Positions 51,901 to 61,100 of a stretch of 64,000 nt of DNA are shown one piece after another. Location: assembly GCF_000166295.1 (NCBI RefSeq), contig NC_017506.1:4154001-4218000 (forward strand). The letters run 5' to 3'. Position 1 is the first letter of the stretch; each line of letters starts with the position of its first letter. The stretch comes from Marinobacter adhaerens HP15. Its GTDB lineage: Bacteria; Pseudomonadota; Gammaproteobacteria; Pseudomonadales; Oleiphilaceae. A model generated the notes under the pieces. It was not told the origin of the DNA. It worked only from the letters and a program-made list of their open reading frames with translations, and did no database searches. The position numbers were made by a program, and so were the translations under genes.

Positions 51901-53421
51901 GTGTCCAAGGCGTCAAGGTCCGGCAACGGGCAGCAAACCGGTTTGTCTGCCCGTTTTTTCCAGAAACTGGCCTCAGGGGTGCCTGGCGTCCTTTTCATCT
52001 ATTGGCTGGGTGCAGATCGGGAGTCCCATCGATGCCCCTTCATCAGTGAACGTGTTCAGGCACTTTTTGGCATAGCCCCGTCGGATCTGAATGACAACGC
52101 GGATCCGATTTTTGCGATGATCCACCCCGACGACGTTGAGTCCGTCATGGAGAGTATTCGTTTCTCTGCGGATACCCTGAAAACCTGGTCGTATCGCGCG
52201 CGGCTCAGACTGCAGAATGGCGACTACGAGTGGTTCGAGGTGAGCTCCGAGCCGGAGCGGCAACCCGATGGCAGTACCCTCTGGTACGGTCAGTTCCATA
52301 ACATCCAGCATTACAAAAACCTGGAGCAGAGCCTCCGAGAGAGCGAGGCGGAGTTTTCCTTCCAGGCTGGTTTCCAGAGGCTCATTGCCCGCCTTTCCAC
52401 CGAATTCATCAATCTGGGCTTTGGCACCATTGATCAGTGCATTGATGAGCTCCTGCGATCCATCGGCCTGTTTTTCAAGGTAGACCGGGCCTACCTGTAC
52501 TGCTTTACCGACGATTACGCCGTAATGACCAATACCCATGAATGGTGCAGGGACGGTGTCCCTGCCCTGATTGAGACCCAGCAGGAGGTATCGATCGAGG
52601 ATTTTCACTGGTGGCAGGAACAGATCGAGGGCATGGTCAGTGGCAGCCGCGTGGTGTTCATCGAAGATGTCGATCGACTGCCGCGGGAGGCCGCACCCGA
52701 GCGGGATCTGCTTCAGGAGCAGGGCGTATCTTCCATGTTCTGTGTGCCCATCCGGGTGCGTGGACGGGTCACCGGGTTTTTCGGCGTTGACTCCCTGCGT
52801 CGACGAAGCTGGCGTCTGGATCAGGCCGATCTGTTGATCATCGTCTCCGGCCTGTTGTCGGGTGCTCTTGAGCGCAATCGCCTGGAAGAAGAGCTGCTGA
52901 ACCAGTCCATTCGTGATCCGCTGACCGGTCTGCACAATCGTCGCTACTTGATGCCAAGGCTGGATGAAATGCTGGGCCGGAGTAACCGTCGGGGAGAACG
53001 TTTTGCCCTGGCGATCTTCGACATCGATCACTTCAAGACGATCAACGACTCCATCGGACACCTCGGGGGCGATTATATCCTCCAGCGCTTTGCTGACATC
53101 CTGGTGAGCCAGACCCGCTCCATGGATGTGGTTGCCCGTTTCGGTGGCGAGGAGTTCATTGTTGTTTTCAACGCCGTGGAACACGGGGACGTGAGGCAGT
53201 TTGTGCAGCGAATTCTCGAAGCTGTGCATGAGGAAAGGTTTGTGTTCAATGACAAGGACATTCCGGTGACCGTCAGTGCGGGTGTGGCGGGGATCGAAGA
53301 GTTCGTTGACCAGCCAGCCACTCCCGATGCCCTGATTGCCGGGGCAGATGACCGGCTTTATCTGGCCAAGCAGGCAGGGCGGGACTGCCTTGTTGATGCA
53401 TCAGGAACATTGCGCATATAA
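51901..53421 (+). CDS. diguanylate cyclase with PAS and GAF sensor domains
   Basis: A 506-residue soluble protein. A PAS fold lies at about residues 45-140 (SERVQALFGIAPSDLNDNAD, with the PAC-like YRARLRLQNGDYEWFEV). A GAF domain is at about 165-315 (VPIRVRGRVTGFFGVDSLRR). A GGDEF domain (about 340-500) has the active site RFGGEEFIVVF and an inhibitory RxxD (RSMD) five residues before it, so it should make c-di-GMP with product inhibition. It begins with GTG at 51901 after GGGAGG. It stands alone between the hemolysin operon and the MBL gene. Confidence 0.9.
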   Translation: MSKASRSGNGQQTGLSARFFQKLASGVPGVLFIYWLGADRESHRCPFISERVQALFGIAPSDLNDNADPIFAMIHPDDVESVMESIRFSADTLKTWSYRARLRLQNGDYEWFEVSSEPERQPDGSTLWYGQFHNIQHYKNLEQSLRESEAEFSFQAGFQRLIARLSTEFINLGFGTIDQCIDELLRSIGLFFKVDRAYLYCFTDDYAVMTNTHEWCRDGVPALIETQQEVSIEDFHWWQEQIEGMVSGSRVVFIEDVDRLPREAAPERDLLQEQGVSSMFCVPIRVRGRVTGFFGVDSLRRRSWRLDQADLLIIVSGLLSGALERNRLEEELLNQSIRDPLTGLHNRRYLMPRLDEMLGRSNRRGERFALAIFDIDHFKTINDSIGHLGGDYILQRFADILVSQTRSMDVVARFGGEEFIVVFNAVEHGDVRQFVQRILEAVHEERFVFNDKDIPVTVSAGVAGIEEFVDQPATPDALIAGADDRLYLAKQAGRDCLVDASGTLRI

Positions 53422-53503
53422 AAAAAGATCATTTCACCTCATATTACGAAATAGTATATGCTTAGATTAAAATTGATATTCGGATACTCCAGAGGTGACT
53501 GCC

Positions 53504-54370
53504 ATGAGCAACCCGATCGTTCAGCATTTTTTTGATGAACCCACCAATACCTTCAGTTATGTGGTGCGCGACCCGGACAGCCAGGCCTGTGCCATTCTCG
53601 ATTCGGTCCTGGATTTTGATTACGCCGCTGGCACCACCGACGTGCGTTCTGCAGACGAGATTATCGAGTACATCCGCAGCAACGATCTGAAGGTCGAGTG
53701 GATTCTGGAGACCCACGTACACGCAGATCACTTGTCGGCCGCGCCTTACCTGCATGAGAAGTTGGGCGGCAAGACCGGCATTGGTGCGCACATCCGAGAC
53801 GTACAGGAAATATTTGGCAAGGCGTTTAACGCCGGCACCGAATTCCAGCGCGACGGAAGCCAGTTCGATCAGCTGTTCAGAGAGGGCGACACATTCGCCA
53901 TCGGTGGTCTTGAGGGGCGCGTATTGCATACCCCGGGGCACACCCCTGCCTGCCTGACCTATGTGGTTGGCGATGCCGCCTTCGTGGGTGACACCCTGTT
54001 TATGCCGGATTTCGGCACCGCCCGTTGTGATTTCCCGGGTGGCGATGCCCGCGCCCTGTACCAGTCTATCCAGAAGGTACTGTCTCTGCCGGCAGAAACC
54101 CGTATCTTCCTGTGTCACGACTACAAGGCGCCCGGCCGTGACGAGTATCAGCATATGACCACGGTGGCCGAGCAGCGGGAAGCGAACATCCATGTCCACG
54201 AAGGTGTTTCCGAGGAAGAGTTCGTGAAGATGCGGACCGAACGGGACGCGACTCTGGATATGCCGCGGCTGATTCTGCCTTCGGTCCAGGTCAACATGCG
54301 GGCAGGCCATATGCCTCCGGCTGAAGACAATGGTCAGGTTTACCTGAAAGTACCGGTTAACCTGTTCTGA
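53504..54370 (+). CDS. MBL-fold metallo-hydrolase, persulfide dioxygenase/Blh-like
   Basis: A 288-residue metallo-beta-lactamase-fold protein with THVHADHLSAAPYL near residue 69 (H-x-H-x-D-H), HTPGHTPACLTYVV near 145, the bridging Asp in FVGDTLFMPDFG and the last His in FLCHDYK near 205. It resembles ETHE1 and the BigR-regulated Blh proteins, which oxidise glutathione persulfide. Blh genes usually neighbour a SulP transporter, as here (8 bp). No BigR regulator is in the window; the AT-rich 80-bp promoter stretch before it could hold its operator. Start 53504 has AGAGGTG upstream. Confidence 0.88.
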   Translation: MSNPIVQHFFDEPTNTFSYVVRDPDSQACAILDSVLDFDYAAGTTDVRSADEIIEYIRSNDLKVEWILETHVHADHLSAAPYLHEKLGGKTGIGAHIRDVQEIFGKAFNAGTEFQRDGSQFDQLFREGDTFAIGGLEGRVLHTPGHTPACLTYVVGDAAFVGDTLFMPDFGTARCDFPGGDARALYQSIQKVLSLPAETRIFLCHDYKAPGRDEYQHMTTVAEQREANIHVHEGVSEEEFVKMRTERDATLDMPRLILPSVQVNMRAGHMPPAEDNGQVYLKVPVNLF

Positions 54371-54378
54371 GATTCCCG

Positions 54379-56112
54379 ATGAATCTTAAACGCTATCTGC
54401 CCATTCTGGATTGGGCCCCAAAATATGGCCGGGAACAGGCCACCAGTGATCTGGTGGCCGCGATCATCGTTACCGTCATGCTCATCCCCCAGTCGCTGGC
54501 CTACGCCTTGTTGGCCGGGTTGCCTGCCCAGGTGGGTCTGTACGCCAGTATCCTGCCCCTGGTTATTTACGCTGTCTTCGGCACCAGCCGAACACTCTCG
54601 GTGGGGCCGGTTGCTGTGGCTTCCCTGATGACCGCAGCGGCCCTGGCACCCCTTGCGGAGTCCGGTACACCGGAATATGTGGCGGGTGCCGTTTTGCTGG
54701 CGGTCATGTCTGGGTTGATGCTGACCCTGATGGGTGTCCTCAGGCTGGGTTTCCTGGCCAATTTTCTCAGCCATCCGGTGATTTCCGGCTTTATCACGGC
54801 CTCCGGCATTGTGATTGCTGCCAGTCAGCTGAAGCATATCTTCGGAATCCAGGCCTCGGGTCACAACCTTCTGGAGATTGCTCACTCGCTGTTGGGATCC
54901 ATCGGTGACACCAACCTGGCAACGTTGGGGGTCGGTGCCGGAGCGCTGATTTTCCTGATGCTTGCCCGCAAACGCCTGAAGCCGCTTCTGATGGCAATGG
55001 GGTTGGCCCCGAGAATGGCGGATATTCTTACCAAAACCGCGCCGATTCTGGCGGTTCTGGTCACCACCCTGGTGGCCTGGCAGTTCCAGCTTGATGGCCA
55101 GGGTGTGCGTCTGGTCGGGGATGTGCCCCGTGGACTGCCCGATTTCACCATGCCGAGCCTGGACATGGGCTTGTGGCAGCAGCTGGCGGTCAGCGCGTTG
55201 CTGATCAGTGTTGTGGGTTTCGTGGAGTCGGTGTCTGTTGGCCAGACCCTGGCCGCGAAACGTCGCCAGCGTATTGATCCGGACCAGGAGCTGATTGGCC
55301 TGGGTACTGCCAACCTGGGCGCCGGTTTTTCCGGCGGCATGCCGGTCACCGGTGGCTTCTCCCGTTCCGTGGTCAACTTTGACGCTGGGGCCGAGACTCC
55401 CGCCGCCGGCGCCTATGCGGCTGTGGGTATCGCCATGGCAACGTTATTCCTGACGCCAGCCATTGCCTATCTGCCCCAGGCGACCCTGGCGGCGACCATC
55501 ATCGTCGCCGTGGCCACGCTGATCGACCTTCCGGCCCTGGGTCGCACCTGGCGCTACTCCCGCACGGACTTTGGCGCCATGCTCGCCACCATCGTGCTGA
55601 CTCTGGTGCACAGTGTCGAGGCCGGCATTATCGCCGGGGTGGCGCTTTCGATAGGCCTGTTTCTGTATCGAACCAGCCGCCCCCACAGCGCGGTGGTTGG
55701 TCGGGTACCGGGAACCGAGCACTTCCGTAACGTGCTTCGCCACGACGTGGAGCTGTGCCCGAAGGTGACCTTCCTGCGGGTGGACGAGAGCCTGTACTTC
55801 GCCAACGCACGCTTCCTTGAGGAAACGGTTATGGACCTGATGATACGGGAGCCGGAGCTTAAGGACCTGGTGCTGATGTGTCCGGCCGTGAATCTGGTGG
55901 ACGCCTCGGCCCTCGAAAGTCTGGAGGCGATTAACGAGCGTATGAAGGATGCAGGAGTGAGGTTGCATCTGGCGGAAGTGAAAGGCCCCGTCATGGACAA
56001 ACTGAAAGGCACGGAACTGCTTTCCCACCTGGGTGGCGAGGTTTTCCTCAGCACCTTTGAAGCCTGGCAGCGCCTCACCGACCTTGGCAAGCAAGAGAGA
56101 CAGGTCGCCTGA
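54379..56112 (+). CDS. SulP-family inorganic anion transporter with STAS domain
   Basis: A 577-residue SLC26/SulP transporter. The membrane domain (1-430) has the signature AAIIVTVMLIPQSLAYALLAGLPAQVGLYAS near residue 28 (cited by start) and NLGAGFSGGMPVTGGFSRS near 315. A C-terminal STAS domain follows (about 440-560; LVLMCPAVNLVDASALESLEAIN). It moves sulfate, bicarbonate or another anion. Pairing with a persulfide-dioxygenase-like enzyme favours sulfite/sulfate export or uptake linked to sulfide detoxification. The two genes are 8 bp apart. Confidence 0.9.
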   Translation: MNLKRYLPILDWAPKYGREQATSDLVAAIIVTVMLIPQSLAYALLAGLPAQVGLYASILPLVIYAVFGTSRTLSVGPVAVASLMTAAALAPLAESGTPEYVAGAVLLAVMSGLMLTLMGVLRLGFLANFLSHPVISGFITASGIVIAASQLKHIFGIQASGHNLLEIAHSLLGSIGDTNLATLGVGAGALIFLMLARKRLKPLLMAMGLAPRMADILTKTAPILAVLVTTLVAWQFQLDGQGVRLVGDVPRGLPDFTMPSLDMGLWQQLAVSALLISVVGFVESVSVGQTLAAKRRQRIDPDQELIGLGTANLGAGFSGGMPVTGGFSRSVVNFDAGAETPAAGAYAAVGIAMATLFLTPAIAYLPQATLAATIIVAVATLIDLPALGRTWRYSRTDFGAMLATIVLTLVHSVEAGIIAGVALSIGLFLYRTSRPHSAVVGRVPGTEHFRNVLRHDVELCPKVTFLRVDESLYFANARFLEETVMDLMIREPELKDLVLMCPAVNLVDASALESLEAINERMKDAGVRLHLAEVKGPVMDKLKGTELLSHLGGEVFLSTFEAWQRLTDLGKQERQVA

Positions 56113-56193
56113 TCTATCTGGGCTCGCTTGCACCGGGGGTGGGGCGAGCCGCTAAGATGTCATACCCGACCCCGTTACTGCGGTACGTTCACT

Positions 56194-56853
56194 ATGGGCA
56201 TGACTGAAAATCTGCTATCCACCAGCCAGTGGATCATCACGCTGCTGCTTTTTCTGGTAATTCTTGTCCGGGCGGTGCGCTCCATTGACTGGCCAGCCTT
56301 ACGCAAGGACAACGCGCTCCAGCATTCGTTCTTCGGCGCGGCCGTGGTGCTCGGATTCGTCTGGCAGTTGAGGGCAGGCATTTCTCCCGGCCTGGCCATC
56401 CACATTTTCGGGATCACGGTGATAACGCTGATGCTGGGGTGGGCGCTTGCGGTGCTGGCGGGATTGCTGGCGCTGGTGATCACGGTAATTACCGGACGAG
56501 AACCCCTGATCATGTTTGCGGCCAACGGGCTGATTACCGTGATGGTGCCTGCCATTGTCAGCCACGGAATCATGCTCTGGGAACGCCGGCGGGATTTCCG
56601 GAATTTCTTCGCCTATATCTTCTTCTGCGGGTTCTTCGGGGCCGGCATTTCCGTGGCAGCCGCTGGTGGTGTCATGTGCCTCATGCTATGGAGCAGTGGC
56701 GTCTACACGTTTGACCAACTGGTGCATGAGTACATCCGTTACCTGCCGTTGTTCATGATTCCCGAAGGGTTCGTGAACGGCACTTTTGTGACCGGCCTCA
56801 TGGTCTTCCATCCGGACCGGTTGACCACGCTGGACCAGAGACGCTACCGGTAG
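56194..56853 (+). CDS. CbiM-like energy-coupling factor transporter permease
   Basis: A 219-residue membrane protein with about six helices. It shows the CbiM-family patterns AIHIFGITVITLMLGWALAVL near residue 68 and the C-terminal LFMIPEGFVNGTFVTGLM near 190. It lacks the classical N-terminal Met-His-Ile-Pro metal-binding start, and no CbiQ/CbiO partners are present, so it belongs to the solitary group whose function is unclear (cobalt, nickel or other). Start 56194 is chosen because residues before it are not membrane-like; an ATG 6 bases later is equally possible. Confidence 0.75.
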   Translation: MGMTENLLSTSQWIITLLLFLVILVRAVRSIDWPALRKDNALQHSFFGAAVVLGFVWQLRAGISPGLAIHIFGITVITLMLGWALAVLAGLLALVITVITGREPLIMFAANGLITVMVPAIVSHGIMLWERRRDFRNFFAYIFFCGFFGAGISVAAAGGVMCLMLWSSGVYTFDQLVHEYIRYLPLFMIPEGFVNGTFVTGLMVFHPDRLTTLDQRRYR

Positions 56854-56864
56854 AGCTTTCCGGC

Positions 56865-58996
56865 TCAGAGGCCCTTGCCACTGGCGACGGCGGTGCTGAG
56901 CAGGTCGCCGGCCTTGCCGGAACGGGCCCTATGCTGCCATTTCCTTGCCCAGCCCAGCACCTCGGCTGCCGGCATGGGGCGGGCGATCCCGTAGCCCTGC
57001 ACGAAATTGCATCCCATCTGCCTGAGTGTCCGGGCGTGTTCCATGGTTTCAACGCCTTCGGCCAGAACCGGGTGGGCGAACCGCTGGGCCAGGAAGATCA
57101 CGCTCTCAACGATGGCGCGGTCGCCGGCATCCTCAAGCATGTTGCGAACAAAACTCTGGTCGATCTTGATGATGTCCACCGGAAGCGTGCGCAGGTAGGT
57201 CAGGGATGAGAAACCGGTGCCAAAATCGTCCAGCGCCACCTGAAGACCGAGACTCTGGCAGCGCGCCAGAACGTTGCTGGCCCGCTGGGTGTCCTCCAGT
57301 GCAGTCGATTCGAGAACCTCCAGCGTGATCTGGCCGGGTGCCACCTCCGGGTGGCTGTGCAGGTAACTCTCCAGGTAGTCGGCAAATGAGCGGTCCATCA
57401 GGTGCGGAGCGCTGATGTTAATGCTGATCGCCAGATTCTCTCCCGCTTCCTTCCAGGCGTTCATCTGGTGAATGGCTTCTTTCAATACCCACTGTCCCAG
57501 TGGTACTTCAAGGTGACTGTTCTCGACAATCGGCAGAAATTCGCCCGGTGAAACCAGCCCTTTCTGGGGGTGGTTCCAGCGGATCAGCGCCTCAAAACCG
57601 AAAAGTTCGCAATCCGTGACACGGATCTGGGGCTGGAAAACAGCTCGAACTCCTCGTTTTCCAGGGCCCTGGAGATTTCCATCAACTGATTGCGCCGGTT
57701 CCGGCGATGCTCGTCCAGGCCGGGATCGAACAAGTGATACTGATTGCGGCCTTTTTCCTTGGCGGAGTACATGGCCTGATCGGCATGCCGAATCAGACCT
57801 TCGGCGTCTGATCCATCTTCCGGGTAGCGGGTAATGCCGAGGCTGGCCGTGAGTGAAACATTCTGATCGCCCACCGTTACCGGATCGCCGACGGTGGCCA
57901 GAATGCGCTGATAAACCGCTTCGTGGTTGTCATCGCCCTGCAGCAGGAGGACAAATTCGTCGCCACCGATCCGGGCAACGGTGTCGCCGCTGCGCAGCGC
58001 ACGGGTCAGTCGCTCGGCCAGGGTGCGCAGGGTCTGGTCACCGGCCGACTGCCCCCATTTGTCATTGATACCCTTGAAGCCGTCGAGGTCCAGATAGCAC
58101 ACCGACACGCTGCGATGTTGCCGGTCGGCGTGGCTGCGGGCTGTGCGCAGTCGCTCTTCCAGCAACTGGCGGTTGGGCAGGCCGGTCAGATCGTCGTAGT
58201 TGGCCGCCCGGTCGAGTTCGCGCGCATGGTTCTTGAGTGCGGTGATGTCCGAGAAGGCCGCCACATGGTAATACTGCCCGGGTTCTTCCAGATGCACGCG
58301 GCTGATGGATAGCAGCTCCACAAACTCTTCACCGTTTTTTCGGCGGTTCCAGATTTCGCCCCGCCAGTGGTCGGTTTTCTCGATGGTGCGCCACATGGAC
58401 CGGTAGTATGCCCCGGAATGTCGGCCGGAGCTGAGAATCGCCGGGTTGAGGCCCAGAACCTCCTGCCGGCTATAGCCGGTAATCCGCGAAAACGCGGGAT
58501 TCACATCCAGGATCCGGTTCGACTGGTCGGTGATCAGGATGGCTTCGTGGCTGCGGTCGAACACGCTGGCCGCGATCCGCAGGCCCCGCTCGCTGTTCTT
58601 CCTGTCGGAGATGTTGTTCTGAATGGCGATATAACCGGGGGCAACGCCCTGCTCTGTACCTATCGGAACGCAATAGGTATGCACCCAGTAGGGCTGTCCG
58701 GCTTTGGTGTAGTGAAGAATGTCTTCTTCAATGATTTCGGCCCGATGCAGCTTCTGGTTAATGCGCTTGATGGTTTCGGGGTCGGTGTCCGGCCCGTAAA
58801 GCACTTCCTTTGGGAGGCATCCGCGCACCTCCTCAAGCTGATACCCCGTGTGTTCCTCAAAGCTGGGGTTAACCCATTCAATGCGGCCGGCATCATCCAG
58901 CATCACCAGAAAATTGGGCGTAGCCGCCGCAACCATGGCCAGGCGCTTGGGGTCGATGTCTGAGGGTGGTGTAATCGTCGTGGGGGATCTGGGCAT
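56865..58996 (-). pseudogene. PAS-PAS-GGDEF-EAL c-di-GMP protein, frameshifted
   Basis: Two leftward frames together encode one PAS-PAS-GGDEF-EAL protein of about 710 residues. The first (58996 to 57584) has two PAS domains and an intact GGDEF (RIGGDEFVLLL, with an inhibitory RSGD). After ENEEFELF it goes out of frame and stops. Reading on in another frame gives QPQIRVTDCELFGFEALIRW and a complete EAL domain to 56865 (EALIRW, DDFGTGFSS). Minus-strand CTGTTTTCCAG has four T where five restore the frame, so a single base is missing at 57637-57640. It may be a real mutation, a slippage switch or a sequencing error. As written, only the cyclase half is made. Confidence 0.85.
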
Positions 58997-59164
58997 GAGA
59001 GTCAGTAATTTGAGTTTCCGGTCTTTAAATTAATGAACTCTCCTCCCTGTGAGACCTGTTCGAGCGGCCGCATATGCTACCGCAATACCCCTGAAAAACC
59101 ATGGGTAAATGGTCTAGGTGAATTGATAAATGTCAGTTTTGCGCCAAATACCTATGGGTACCGG

Positions 59165-59695
59165 TCAACGCCAGCGCGAGTGCTTCTGGAGCTTTCGTTG
59201 CAGGGTACGTCGATGCATGTTCAGGGCGCGGGCGGTGGCAGAGACGTTGCCCTCGTTTTCGTTGAGAACCCGCTGGATGTGCTCCCACTCCATTTCCTCG
59301 ACCGAGGGCGGCTCCGCCCGGAGATCCGGCGGTGCATCAATCGGCTCGAATCCGGCCAGCAGCTGGTTGACCGTTACCGGTTTGCACAGATAGTTCACCG
59401 CGCCGCGGCGCATGGCTTCGACCGCCGTGGCGATACTGCCGTAACCGGTCAGCACCAGGATTTCCAGATCCGGATGCATGTCCAGAATCTCTGGCAGAAG
59501 CTGCAGGCCGCTTTCGCCTGCCAGGTTCAGATCCAGTACGCACCGGTGAAAGGTTCCCTCCAGCAGGGCGGTTTTTGCTTCCTGATGCCCGTGGGCAAGC
59601 TTCGCTTCGATGCCCTGGCGTCCGAGTGAGCGCTGAAGCACCTGCAGAAAGGCGTCATCGTCATCAATAAGCAGCCACGCCTGTTGTTTGCTCAC
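59165..59695 (-). CDS. regA: RegA/PrrA/RoxR-type redox response regulator
   Basis: A 176-residue response regulator of the RegA family. The receiver has LLIDDDDAFLQVL and the phospho-acceptor in CVLDLNLAGESG near 53, then VLTGYGSIATAVEAMRRGA. A Pro-rich linker follows, then a Fis-type helix-turn-helix (EGNVSATARALNMHRRTLQRKL), with no sigma-54 domain. RegA homologues adjust respiratory and redox genes. It overlaps its kinase gene by 4 bp (ATGA). Confidence 0.9.
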   Translation of the reverse strand: MSKQQAWLLIDDDDAFLQVLQRSLGRQGIEAKLAHGHQEAKTALLEGTFHRCVLDLNLAGESGLQLLPEILDMHPDLEILVLTGYGSIATAVEAMRRGAVNYLCKPVTVNQLLAGFEPIDAPPDLRAEPPSVEEMEWEHIQRVLNENEGNVSATARALNMHRRTLQRKLQKHSRWR

Positions 59696-60972
59696 GCCTG
59701 TTCTCCCGCTAGGCCGTTGGTCGCTGTCGTTATCGGCAGCTCTATGATGATGGTGGTACCGTCCGCACTACCCCGGGCTTTCAGTGTGCCTCCAAGACGC
59801 TGGATGGTGGCGTTGGAAAGGAAAAGGCCAACTCCGAGCCCATTCTCCGAACTGACCACCTTGTCCCCGAGCGTACCTTCCGGGGTGGATTCCAGGCCAT
59901 CGCCATGGTCCTCGACAACCAGTTCCAGCCGGCCATCGGCACCCTCACTGGCTGCAACGGCGACCCAGGACGGGCTGGCTGTTACTGCGTTGGCCAACAC
60001 ATTCAGAACGGCCTGATCAAGGGTGGCGTCCACGGCAACCGGGCAGTCCGGCACAGGCTGACGCCATTCAATGGCGGCACCCGGCCAAAGCAGGGTAGCG
60101 GATTCCCGAAGACGTGCCACCCAGTCCCGGGCTGGCAGGGTTTCCAGTTGCGCGGTCTTGGCCTGCACGGCCGCCGAAGACAGCTGTTGCAGGTGGGTCG
60201 TGCACAGGCCCAGTTGACTTTCCATCAGTGTGAGGTCGTCGGCGATGGGGTCGCCGACCGGGGCAGCGGATTTCATTTCCTCCACCAGCAGCGTCATGGT
60301 GTTCAGCGGCGTCCCCAGGCGATGTGCCACTGCAGCAGCCGACAGTCCGAGGGCGATGATCTGCTCATCTCGCAGCCGGGTTTCCCGTATCTGTGCGAGC
60401 TGGGCCTGTTGCTGGCGCAGGCGACGTGCCAGGGCACCGACAACCAGCAGCAGGATGGCAGCGGTTGTGGCGAAGGTCACCCACATGCCGACCAGGTGTA
60501 ACTGGGCCAGGTTGGCGTTGTGATGTCCATGGGTGACCGGCGTATGCCAGATCACCAGGGAGGTATAAACCGCAACGCCGGCGACGGTAACGGCAATGCT
60601 CTGGCCCAGTGGCACCAGCACAATGGCAACGGCGATAGGCAGCAGCAACAGGGAAACCAGGGGGTTGGTATAGCCGCCCGTCAGGTAAAGCCAGACTCCG
60701 ATCAAAAGCAAATCGACAATCAGCACCAGGCTGACGGCCTGTGTCGAGCGCGGTGGGCGACGGGTAAACCAGAGCCAGGCCAGGGTTGCCATAACCCCAT
60801 AGGCGAGGGGCAGGATAACCGCTTCAGCCCGATGGGCCAGGGTTACCATGGTTTCCGCCACGGCGATCGAAATAAGCTGCAGCGCAACAATAGCCAGACG
60901 CATGCCCAGCAGATAGCGGGCAGTCTGTTGAAATCCGGTCTGTGAGTGGGTCAGCCATTCCATAGCGGGCAT
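59692..60972 (-). CDS. regB: RegB/PrrB/RoxS-type redox sensor histidine kinase
   Basis: A 426-residue kinase with six N-terminal membrane helices (about 20-190). The periplasmic loop motif TGGYTNPLVSLLLLP near 105 matches the GG-x2-NP quinone-binding signature of RegB. The phospho-histidine region is AAAVAHRLGTPLNTMTLLVEEM near 225. A cysteine in LGLCTTHLQQLSS sits where the RegB redox cysteine lies. The HATPase domain has VLNVLANAVTASP, VEDHGDGLE and GLGVGLFLSNATI. Start is either 60972 or 60963. It senses quinone-pool redox state in relatives. It is divergent from a copper receptor gene, a plausible target. Confidence 0.88.
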   Translation of the reverse strand: MPAMEWLTHSQTGFQQTARYLLGMRLAIVALQLISIAVAETMVTLAHRAEAVILPLAYGVMATLAWLWFTRRPPRSTQAVSLVLIVDLLLIGVWLYLTGGYTNPLVSLLLLPIAVAIVLVPLGQSIAVTVAGVAVYTSLVIWHTPVTHGHHNANLAQLHLVGMWVTFATTAAILLLVVGALARRLRQQQAQLAQIRETRLRDEQIIALGLSAAAVAHRLGTPLNTMTLLVEEMKSAAPVGDPIADDLTLMESQLGLCTTHLQQLSSAAVQAKTAQLETLPARDWVARLRESATLLWPGAAIEWRQPVPDCPVAVDATLDQAVLNVLANAVTASPSWVAVAASEGADGRLELVVEDHGDGLESTPEGTLGDKVVSSENGLGVGLFLSNATIQRLGGTLKARGSADGTTIIIELPITTATNGLAGEQA

Positions 60973-61100
60973 TCTAGCGTTTTTTCCATCGGGATACGCG
61001 GTAATACCTCCGAGGGGATGCGGCATTTGGTCTCAGGCGCCGGCGCCGGCTGATGTTTATGATTGGCGCCAACTATCAGAGCTGGTCAGGATGAGGTTGT

